Source: JBHJOF01 sp050330055 (GTDB lineage: Bacteria; Pseudomonadota; Alphaproteobacteria; Kiloniellales; JAKSDN01). Taken from it: a stretch of DNA of 7,660 nt. Both the position numbers and the translations under genes were made by a program. The stretch covers positions 1-7,660 of the forward strand of contig JBHJOF010000200.1 in assembly GCA_050330055.1 (NCBI GenBank). The letters are read 5' to 3'. Position 1 is the stretch's first letter; each line of letters opens with the position of its first letter. Shown here one piece after another: positions 1-5,381 of this stretch. The notes under the pieces are model-generated. The model ran no database searches, was not told where the DNA came from, and saw only the letters and a list, made by a program, of their open reading frames with translations.

Positions 1-168
1 GCCCGCACCATCGGCGAGGGCGACCGGGTGAAACGCTCGGTGATCGACCACCTGCACATCATCGAGGCCCTCGAGACCCGCGACACCGAGCTCGCCGAAC
101 GCCTCGTCCGAGAACATACCCTCAACCTCGGCCGCCACATCGAGCAGCACGTCAACTATCTGGAATAG
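1..168 (+). CDS. GntR-family transcriptional regulator, C-terminal end of FCD domain (5' part outside window)
   Basis: Only the last 55 codons are present, open from base 1 to the TAG at 166-168. The visible part matches the final helices of the FCD (FadR C-terminal) ligand-binding domain: a helix beginning HLHIIEAL, then TRD, a second helix, and a closing His, with His17 and His39 22 residues apart as in the family pattern H-x(3)-I-x-A-I-x(3)-D-x(3)-A-x(6)-H. In FCD proteins the last His is commonly a metal ligand in the effector pocket. The DNA-binding winged helix would lie upstream of the window. The gene stops 33 bp before the ThDP enzyme gene on the same strand, so it is probably the local regulator of the cluster, responding to a small organic acid. 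That role is inferred from position; the family call rests on a short segment. Confidence 0.72.
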   Translation, partial: ARTIGEGDRVKRSVIDHLHIIEALETRDTELAERLVREHTLNLGRHIEQHVNYLE

Positions 169-190
169 CCCCGGCCCAGGCGGGGCAGCG

Positions 191-196
191 GGAGGA
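191..196 (+). promoter_or_regulatory. Ribosome binding site of the ThDP enzyme gene
   Basis: GGAGGA lies five bases before the ATG at 202 and is the best Shine-Dalgarno match near the start. It fixes the start of the 575-residue protein. The gap from the regulator stop is only 33 bp, which leaves little room for a separate promoter and favours co-transcription. Confidence 0.7.
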
Positions 197-201
197 TCCC
201 T

Positions 202-1929
202 ATGTCGAGCACAGCAGAAGACACACTGGCCCAAAAGGACCGCTCCGGCGAGGTGATCTCCGGCGGCCACCTGGTCGCCAAGGCCCTGAAGAGCGAAGGC
301 GTGGATACGATCTTCACGCTCTGCGGCGGCCACATCATCGACATCTACGACGGCTGCCTCGACGAAGGCATCCGCATCATCGACGTGCGCCACGAGCAGG
401 TCGCGGCCCATGCCGCCGACGGCTACGCGCGCCAGACCGGCCGGCTCGGCTGCGTCGTCACCACGGCGGGACCGGGCTGCACCAACGCAGTCACCGGCAT
501 CGCCACCGCGCTGCGTTCCGAGAGCCCCGTGCTGCACATCGGCGGCCAGGGCGCCCTGACCCAGCACAAGATGGGCTCGCTGCAGGACCTGCCGCACGTC
601 GACATGATGGCGCCGATCACCAAGTTCGCCGCCACCGTGCCCTCGACCGAGCGGGTCGCCGACATGGTCTCGATGGCGGCGCGCGAGTGCTTCGCCGGCG
701 CCTACGGCCCCTCCTACCTGGAGATCCCGCGCGACGTGCTCGACCGCGAGGTCGACCTCGGCAAGGCGGTGATCCCGGCGCCCGGCCACTACCGCGCCTC
801 GACCAAGTCGATCGGTGATCCGGCCGACATCGAGAAGCTGGCCGACATCCTGGTCAAGTCGAAGCGCCCGGCGGTGCTGTTCGGCCAGCAGGTCTGGGCC
901 TGCCAGGGCCACAAGGCGGCGATCAGCCTGGTGCGCGCGCTCGACATCCCGGCCTATCTGAACGGTGCCAGCCGCGGCATGCTGCCGCCGGGCGATCCGC
1001 ACCACTTCGACCGCACGCGCCGGCTTGCCTTCAACCAGGCCGACGTGATCCTGATCGTCGGCACGCCCTTCGACTTCCGCATGGGCTACGGCAAGCGCAT
1101 CAGCGACGCGGCGATCCTGGTGCAGATCGACATGGACTACCGCACGGTCGGCAAGAACCGCGACATCTCGCTCGGCCTGGCCGGCGACCCCGGCGCCATC
1201 CTGGCTGCCGTCGAGCAGGCAGCCTCGGGCCGGATCGACAAGGGCGCGCAGCAGGAACGCAGGCAGTGGATGCAGCAGCTCCAGGAGGCCGAGGCGATCG
1301 CGCTGGAGAAGCTGATGCCGCTCTTCACCTCCGACAAGGCGCCGATCGATCCCTATCGCGTGGCCTGGGAGATCAACGAGTTCCTGACCGACGACACGAT
1401 CTACATCGGCGACGGCGGTGACGTGGTCACCATCTCGGCCCAGGCGGTGCGGCCGCGCGGCCCGGGCAACTGGATGGACCCCGGCGCTCTCGGCTCGCTC
1501 GGCGTCGGCACCGGCTTCGCCATGGCGGCGAAACTGGCGCACCCGAAGAAGGAGGCGCTCTGCTACTACGGCGACGGCTCCTTCGGCATGACCGCCTTCG
1601 ACATGGAGACGGCCAACCGCTTCGGCGCGCCCTACATCGCCGTGGTCGGTAACAACTCGGCGATGAACCAGATCCGCTACGGCCAGATGGCCAAGTACGG
1701 CGAGCAGCGCGGCAACATCGGCAACAAGCTGGGCGACGTCGAGTTCAGCCACTTCGGCCGCATGCTGGGCGGCCACGGCGAGGAGGTCCGCGACCCGGCC
1801 GAGATCGGCCCGGCGCTGCGCCGCGCCCGCGAGGCGGTGCAGCGCGACGGCCGCTGTGCCGTGGTCAACATCTGGGTCGATCCGAACGTCTACGCACCGG
1901 GCACCAAGAACCAGACGATGTACAAGTAG
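202..1929 (+). CDS. Thiamine diphosphate-dependent decarboxylase/lyase (acetolactate synthase / 2-hydroxyacyl-CoA lyase / oxalyl-CoA decarboxylase superfamily)
   Basis: A 575-residue cytoplasmic ThDP enzyme with the three usual domains: N-terminal pyrimidine-binding (about 18-185), central (about 205-340) and C-terminal diphosphate-binding (about 380-560). Seen directly are the catalytic glutamate in RHEQ (Glu65) and the ThDP/Mg motif from GDG at 457-459 to NN at 484-485. The central-domain motif DFRMGYG (291-297) recalls the DFRLSYG of human ILVBL/HACL2 rather than the ARLNW of Oxc. Genome databases usually label such proteins acetolactate synthase, but the next gene is an Frc-type CoA-transferase, so an acyl-CoA substrate is more likely: oxalyl-CoA to formyl-CoA and CO2, or a 2-hydroxyacyl-CoA to formyl-CoA and an aldehyde. 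Residues of Oxc that contact substrate (Tyr120-Glu121 and the C-terminal Ser/Arg lid) are not evident; the aligned stretches read LQ (128-129 region) and APGTKNQTMYK. The superfamily is certain and the substrate is not. Confidence 0.9.
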   Translation: MSSTAEDTLAQKDRSGEVISGGHLVAKALKSEGVDTIFTLCGGHIIDIYDGCLDEGIRIIDVRHEQVAAHAADGYARQTGRLGCVVTTAGPGCTNAVTGIATALRSESPVLHIGGQGALTQHKMGSLQDLPHVDMMAPITKFAATVPSTERVADMVSMAARECFAGAYGPSYLEIPRDVLDREVDLGKAVIPAPGHYRASTKSIGDPADIEKLADILVKSKRPAVLFGQQVWACQGHKAAISLVRALDIPAYLNGASRGMLPPGDPHHFDRTRRLAFNQADVILIVGTPFDFRMGYGKRISDAAILVQIDMDYRTVGKNRDISLGLAGDPGAILAAVEQAASGRIDKGAQQERRQWMQQLQEAEAIALEKLMPLFTSDKAPIDPYRVAWEINEFLTDDTIYIGDGGDVVTISAQAVRPRGPGNWMDPGALGSLGVGTGFAMAAKLAHPKKEALCYYGDGSFGMTAFDMETANRFGAPYIAVVGNNSAMNQIRYGQMAKYGEQRGNIGNKLGDVEFSHFGRMLGGHGEEVRDPAEIGPALRRAREAVQRDGRCAVVNIWVDPNVYAPGTKNQTMYK

Positions 1930-1949
1930 GACCGTAGTGCCACGGGCCT

Positions 1950-1971
1950 GGGGGCGGCTGCGGCCGCCCCC
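1950..1971 (+). other. GC-rich stem-loop in the ThDP enzyme-frc gap
   Basis: GGGGGCGGC (1950-1958) pairs perfectly with GCCGCCCCC (1963-1971) around the loop TGCG. It begins 20 bases after the upstream stop. No T tract follows, so it is not a textbook intrinsic terminator; it may be an mRNA stability element or a partial attenuator within the operon. The pairing is seen directly; the role is inferred. Confidence 0.5.
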
Positions 1972-2006
1972 GGCTCTTCCAGAGACAGCAAGTCGACGAG
2001 GCGATA

Positions 2007-3254
2007 ATGGCTAAGGCATTGGAAGGCGTTCGCATTTTGGACATGACCCATGTGCAGTCGGGGCCGACCTGCACGCAGCTCCTGGCCTGGTTCGGCGCCG
2101 ACGTGATCAAGGTGGAGATGCCCAAGGTGGGCGACGCGACGCGCGGCCAGCTACGCGATATCCCCGACGTGGACAGCCTCTACTTCACCATGCTGAACCA
2201 CAACAAGCGCAGCATCACGCTCAACACCAAGTCGCCCGAGGGCAAGGCGATCTTCGCCAAGCTGATCGCCGCCTGCGACGTGATGGTCGAGAATTTCGCT
2301 CCCGGCGCCATCGACCGCATGGGCTTCCCCTGGGAGAAGATCCAGGAGATCAACCCGCGCATGATCTATGCCTCGGTCAAGGGTTTCGGCCCCGGACCCT
2401 ACGCCGACTGCAAGGTCTACGAGAACGTCGCCCAGTGCACCGGCGGCTCGGCCTCGACCACCGGCTTCGACGACGGCCCGCCGATGGTGACTGGTTCGCA
2501 GATCGGCGACTCCGGGACCGGCCTCAACCTGGCGTTGGGCATCGTCACGGCGCTGTTCCAGCGCGAGAAGTCGGGCCGCGGCCAGCGCGTGACCTGCGCC
2601 ATGCAGGACGGCGTGCTCAACCTCTGCCGGGTCAAGCTGCGCGACCAGCAGCGCCTGGCGCACGGTCCCCTCAAGGAGTACCCGCAGTATCCCAACGGCG
2701 AGTTCGGCGAGGCCGTGCCGCGCGCCGGCAATGCGTCGGGCGGCGGACAGCCGGGCTGGATCGTCAAGTGCAAGGGCTGGGAGACCGACTCCAACGCCTA
2801 CATCTATGTGATCACCCAGGCGGCGTCCTTCCCGGCGCTGGCCAAGGCGATCGGCCACGAGGACTGGCTCGAGGACCCGGAGTGGAGCACCCCCGAGGCG
2901 CGCCTGCCCAAGCTCGACCGGGTATTCGACGAGATCGAGAGGTGGACCATGACCAAGACCAAGTTCGAGGTCATGGACATCCTCACTCCGCTGAACGTGC
3001 CCTGCGGCCCGATCCTCTCCATGAAGGAGATCGCCGAAGAGCCCTCGCTGCGCGCTACCGGCACCATCGTCGAGGTCGACCACCCGACGCGCGGCAAGTA
3101 CCTGACCGTCGGCAACCCGATCAAGCTGTCCGACTCGCCCTCCGAGGTGACCCGCTCGCCGCTCCTGGGCGAGCACACCGACGAGATCCTGAAGCAGGTC
3201 GTCGGCTACAGCGACGAGGAGATCTGCAAGGCCAAGCAGGCCGGCGCGGTCTAG
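2007..3254 (+). CDS. frc: Formyl-CoA:oxalate CoA-transferase (class III CoA-transferase, Frc/YfdW type)
   Basis: This cytoplasmic class III (CaiB/BaiF) CoA-transferase has 415 residues, against 416 for E. coli YfdW and 428 for Oxalobacter Frc as I recall them. It moves CoA from formyl-CoA to oxalate, giving oxalyl-CoA and formate. Similarity runs the whole length: THVQSGPTCTQ (14-24) with Gln17, IPDVDSLYFTMLN (52-64), KVYENVAQ (136-143), the catalytic Asp168 in GDS, LNLCRVKLRDQQRL (204-217), EYPQYPNG (224-231), GGGQPGW (245-251) plus KCKGWETD (254-261), and PLLGEHTDE (385-393). Residue 48 is Gln as in YfdW, where Oxalobacter has Trp. Two unusual positions are Ser244 in place of the first Gly of the GGGGQ active-site loop, and Asp155 where both reference enzymes have Trp (GFWDGPP). 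The ATG at 2007 has GAGG at 1998-2001 and aligns with the family N-terminus. The upstream ThDP enzyme, 77 bp away, takes the place that Oxc holds in known oxalate operons. Confidence 0.92.
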   Translation: MAKALEGVRILDMTHVQSGPTCTQLLAWFGADVIKVEMPKVGDATRGQLRDIPDVDSLYFTMLNHNKRSITLNTKSPEGKAIFAKLIAACDVMVENFAPGAIDRMGFPWEKIQEINPRMIYASVKGFGPGPYADCKVYENVAQCTGGSASTTGFDDGPPMVTGSQIGDSGTGLNLALGIVTALFQREKSGRGQRVTCAMQDGVLNLCRVKLRDQQRLAHGPLKEYPQYPNGEFGEAVPRAGNASGGGQPGWIVKCKGWETDSNAYIYVITQAASFPALAKAIGHEDWLEDPEWSTPEARLPKLDRVFDEIERWTMTKTKFEVMDILTPLNVPCGPILSMKEIAEEPSLRATGTIVEVDHPTRGKYLTVGNPIKLSDSPSEVTRSPLLGEHTDEILKQVVGYSDEEICKAKQAGAV

Positions 3255-3257
3255 CAA

Positions 3258-3278
3258 AAAAGGGGTCTGACCCCTTTT
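3258..3278. repeat. Short perfect palindrome AAAAGGGGTC-T-GACCCCTTTT
   Basis: Arms AAAAGGGGTC (3258-3267) and GACCCCTTTT (3269-3278) are perfect reverse complements around a single T. The element starts four bases after the frc stop and ends 30 bases before the next ATG. In RNA it gives a GGGG/CCCC-based hairpin flanked by A and U runs on either side, so it could act as a terminator or attenuator on both strands. I recall this core as a sequence dispersed widely in high-GC proteobacterial genomes, which would make it a REP-like repeat. That recollection needs a copy-number search in the host genome. Confidence 0.65.
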
Positions 3279-3308
3279 CCGCACCGCCAAGAATCAGGGA
3301 GCGAGCGC

Positions 3309-4238
3309 ATGCGACTGATCGTCAACGGACAACAGGCCTTCGGCAAGGCGGTGCTCGAGGCCTTGCTGGATCGCCAGGCGAAAGGGGGCGAGGACGCGGT
3401 GGTCGCGGTGTTCTGCGCCCCGGACAAGGAGGGCCGCGCCGTCGACCCGATCAAGGAGGCGGCGCTGGCGCGCGGCGTGCCGCTCTACCAGCCGGCCTCC
3501 TACAAGACGGAGGAGACGCTGGAGCAGCTTCGCTCGCTCAAGGCCGATCTCATGGTCATGGCCTATGTCATCATCTTCGTGCCCGAAGCGGCGCGCGACA
3601 TCCCGACGCACGGCTCGATCTGCTTTCATCCCTCGCTGCTGCCGCGCCACCGCGGCCCGAGCTCGATCAACTGGCCGATCATCGGCGGCGAGAGCAAGAC
3701 CGGCCTTACCGTCTTCTATCCCAACGACGGCCTCGACGAGGGCGACATCCTGCTGCAGAAGGAGGTCGACATCGGCCCCGACGACACCCTGGGCACGGTC
3801 TACTTCCAGAAGATCTTCCAGCTCGGCGTCGATGCGATGCTGGAATCGGTCGACCTGATAAAGGCCGGCAAGGCGCCACGCATCAAGCAGGACGAGAGCC
3901 AGGCGACCTACGAGAGCTGGTGCCGCAAGGCCGATGCCGAGATCGACTGGTCCAAGCCGGTGGGCGAGGTCTACAACCTGATCCGCGGCACCAACCCCCA
4001 GCCCGGCGCCTGGACCCGCCTGAACGGCCAGGAGCTGCAGATCTTCGACTGTGCCAAGCGGACGGACGCTGCCGGCAAGCCGGGCGAGGTCACGGCGGTC
4101 GGTGCCGACAGCTTCACCGTCGCGGCGGCCGACGGCGCGATCGAGGTCAAGCGGGTGCGCCCGGCCGGCGGCGGCAAGGTCACAGCCGGCGGGTTCGTCG
4201 CCAGTGCCGGCCTGAAGCCGGGCGCCGTGCTGGGCTGA
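3309..4238 (+). CDS. Stand-alone 10-formyltetrahydrofolate hydrolase-domain / formyltransferase family protein (ALDH1L1 N-terminal type)
   Basis: This 309-residue protein matches the N-terminal hydrolase domain (about 310 residues) of 10-formyl-THF dehydrogenase ALDH1L1, with no aldehyde dehydrogenase domain attached. The formyltransferase catalytic fold covers about 1-200 and the C-terminal OB-like domain about 205-305. Seen directly: PSLLPRHRG (108-116) preceded by catalytic His107, then NDGLDEGDILLQKE (139-152) with Asp143 as the likely catalytic Asp, GKAPRI (187-192), and IRGTNPQPGAWT (225-236), which parallels IRGNDKVPGAWT of ALDH1L1. The Asn two residues before the His in methionyl-tRNA formyltransferase (Fmt) is Cys105 here, as expected for a non-Fmt enzyme (ALDH1L1 has Ile). 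It probably releases formate from 10-formyl-THF, or moves a formyl group between folate and another acceptor. Placed 54 bp after frc, it may handle the formyl unit from formyl-CoA; that link is inferred. AGGGA at 3297-3301, seven bases before the ATG, supports the start. Confidence 0.82.
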   Translation: MRLIVNGQQAFGKAVLEALLDRQAKGGEDAVVAVFCAPDKEGRAVDPIKEAALARGVPLYQPASYKTEETLEQLRSLKADLMVMAYVIIFVPEAARDIPTHGSICFHPSLLPRHRGPSSINWPIIGGESKTGLTVFYPNDGLDEGDILLQKEVDIGPDDTLGTVYFQKIFQLGVDAMLESVDLIKAGKAPRIKQDESQATYESWCRKADAEIDWSKPVGEVYNLIRGTNPQPGAWTRLNGQELQIFDCAKRTDAAGKPGEVTAVGADSFTVAAADGAIEVKRVRPAGGGKVTAGGFVASAGLKPGAVLG

Positions 4239-4261
4239 GCCACTACAATCGAGATGGCGGC

Positions 4262-4303
4262 TTGATCTGGCGCAATAGACGGTCGCGGCCGAAGGCCTAG
4301 AGT
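4262..4303 (+). promoter_or_regulatory. FNR/FixK-type site with -10 hexamer, promoter of the universal stress protein gene
   Basis: TTGATCTGGCGCAA (4262-4275) fits the 14-bp FNR/FixK/Anr dyad TTGAT-N4-ATCAA with one strong half-site and one relaxed one (TTGCG when read from the other strand). Its centre is at 4268.5. A class II activated promoter would then start near 4310, and TAGAGT (4298-4303) sits at -12 to -7 from that point with four of six matches to TATAAT. Universal stress proteins are frequent FNR/FixK targets in proteobacteria. The spacing agreement raises the value of an otherwise short match. It implies oxygen-responsive expression of the stress gene, separate from the operon before it. 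Confidence 0.5.
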
Positions 4304-4338
4304 CGCAATAACAAGAGCGCGCCGGGCCCGCCCCGCGC

Positions 4339-4356
4339 CGCTTCGGGGAGGAAGCG
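4339..4356 (+). promoter_or_regulatory. Shine-Dalgarno sequence carried in a hairpin loop before the stress protein gene
   Basis: CGCTTC (4339-4344) pairs with GAAGCG (4351-4356), leaving GGGGAG in the loop. The ribosome binding site GGGGAGG/AGGAAG therefore spans the loop and the 3' arm, 9-12 bases before the ATG at 4364. It supports the chosen start. The hairpin could modulate translation, but a six-bp stem in GC-rich DNA can arise by chance. Confidence 0.4.
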
Positions 4357-4363
4357 ACAAGTC

Positions 4364-5245
4364 ATGAAGATGATCCTGGTGCCCCTGGGCGGCGGCGCGA
4401 GCGGCGACAAGGGGGAGAGCAGGCTCGATGCCGCATTCGCCATCGCCCGGCGCTTCAACTCGCACGTCGAGGTGCTGCACGTGCGACCCGATCCGTCCGA
4501 TGTGCTGCGCGCGATGTCCCTGAAGCTTCCCGGCTCGCTGCGCCAGTCGGTGAGCGAGGTCGCCCAGAGCGAGGCCGCGGCGGCGTCCGAGAGGGCGCGG
4601 GCCCTCTTCCAGTCCTGCTGCGAGCGGCACCGGGTCACGGTGCAGGACAAGCCGCCGATGGCCGAGGGGGTCTCCGCGGCCTGGCTCGAGATGCAGGGCA
4701 GGGAGAGCATCGCCATCGCCCAGCGCGGCCGCCTGACCGACCTCATCGTGGTCGACCGTTCCCTTCAGGAGTCGCCGGCACCGCCGGTGCTGGAGGCGGC
4801 GCTGATGGAGACCGGCAAGCCGGTCCTGGTTCTGCCGCCGCCCGACCGGCGGCCGGCGCCGGAAGCGATCGGCCGTAACGTGGTGATCGGCTGGAACGGC
4901 TCGATCGTGGCCGCCAAGGCGGTGGCCGCGGCGCGCCATTTCCTCATCACCGCCAGCAAGGTGACGGCGCTGAGCCTGAAGGAGGACAAGACCAAGCCCA
5001 GCCGGGTCGGCGTCGACGATCTGATCGACCATTTGGCCTGGCACGGCGTCACGGCGGACTCGCGCGTGTTCGAGGCCAAGCGCGGCGACATCGGCGACTC
5101 GCTGCTCGCCGCGGCGCGCGAGCTCGAGGCCGATCTCCTGGTGCTCGGCGGCTACGGCACCTCGATGACCCGCGAGATCATCCGGGGCGGCGTCACCCGC
5201 CACATGCTGGCCCACGCCGAGATTCCGCTGCTGATGGCGCATTGA
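4364..5245 (+). CDS. Universal stress protein with tandem Usp domains (UspA superfamily)
   Basis: A 293-residue soluble protein, about twice the usual 140-150 residues of a single-domain Usp, with two alpha/beta Usp folds. Domain 1 (1-158) starts MKMILVPLGGG and ends GKPVLVLPPP. Domain 2 (172-293) starts NVVIGWNGS and ends IPLLMAH. The C-terminal domain holds the nucleotide-loop pattern LGGYGTSMTREIIRGGVTRH (261-280), close to the G-x2-G-x9-G(S/T) signature of ATP-binding Usp proteins but with Val where Ser/Thr is usual. Domain 1 has no clear loop of this kind, which is common in tandem forms. Such proteins are linked to stress and low-oxygen survival; no enzymatic role in the upstream pathway is indicated. 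A 125-bp gap with its own candidate FNR/FixK promoter separates it from the formyltransferase gene, and it converges on the GST gene. Confidence 0.88.
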   Translation: MKMILVPLGGGASGDKGESRLDAAFAIARRFNSHVEVLHVRPDPSDVLRAMSLKLPGSLRQSVSEVAQSEAAAASERARALFQSCCERHRVTVQDKPPMAEGVSAAWLEMQGRESIAIAQRGRLTDLIVVDRSLQESPAPPVLEAALMETGKPVLVLPPPDRRPAPEAIGRNVVIGWNGSIVAAKAVAAARHFLITASKVTALSLKEDKTKPSRVGVDDLIDHLAWHGVTADSRVFEAKRGDIGDSLLAAARELEADLLVLGGYGTSMTREIIRGGVTRHMLAHAEIPLLMAH

Positions 5246-5292
5246 GGGGCGGTAGGTTTTAAACTGCATCACAACGCGACAGCAGCCTCATG

Positions 5293-5352
5293 CTTCGACA
5301 GGCTCATCACAAGCCCGCCTCACCCTGAGCTTTTCGAAGGGTGAGGCGGGCT
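5293..5352. repeat. Composite palindromic repeat (TTCGA...GCTCA type) between convergent genes, likely bidirectional terminator
   Basis: Two stems share this stretch. CTTCGACAGGCTCA (5293-5306) pairs with TGAGCTTTTCGAAG (5326-5339) at 12 of 14 positions. AGCCCGCCTCACCCT (5312-5326) pairs perfectly over 15 bp with AGGGTGAGGCGGGCT (5338-5352). The 5' arm of the second stem sits in the loop of the first and its 3' arm lies just beyond, with overlap at the edges, so the two folds compete. The TTCGA/GCTCA core followed by a GGTGAGG tail is a form I recall as dispersed through many proteobacterial genomes. Its site between the stress protein stop (5245) and the GST stop (5382) suits a terminator acting in both directions, although no long T tract follows either side. 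Confidence 0.65.
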
Positions 5353-5381
5353 ACGTCGATTCAATCCGAACGGACTACGCT

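Noticed and set aside
202..1929. Naming the ThDP gene oxc or ilvB
   Set aside because: Oxc substrate residues are not evident. No ilvN-type small subunit follows, and the Frc neighbour argues against acetolactate synthesis. The symbol is left empty.
1960..1967. GCGGCCGC palindrome in the ThDP-frc gap
   Set aside because: It is the core of the listed stem-loop and expected at this base composition; there is no sign of an operator.
2151..3290. A 379-codon open frame on the minus strand opposite frc
   Set aside because: Its translation is rich in Arg, Ala, Gly, Leu and Asp with no recognisable motif. The opposite strand encodes a full-length Frc homologue, so this is a GC-driven shadow.
3309..4238. 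Calling the formyltransferase-family gene fmt (methionyl-tRNA formyltransferase)
   Set aside because: The N-x-H motif of Fmt is absent (Cys105-Phe-His107), the C-terminal segment matches ALDH1L1, and there is no neighbouring def gene.
2435..4300. A 621-codon plus-strand frame overlapping frc and the formyl-folate gene
   Set aside because: It spans two well-supported genes in another frame, and its composition is Arg/Gly/Ala-biased with low-complexity runs.
3971..5272. A 433-codon minus-strand frame opposite the stress protein gene
   Set aside because: It covers a clear two-domain Usp gene on the other strand and shows only Arg/His/Leu-biased composition.
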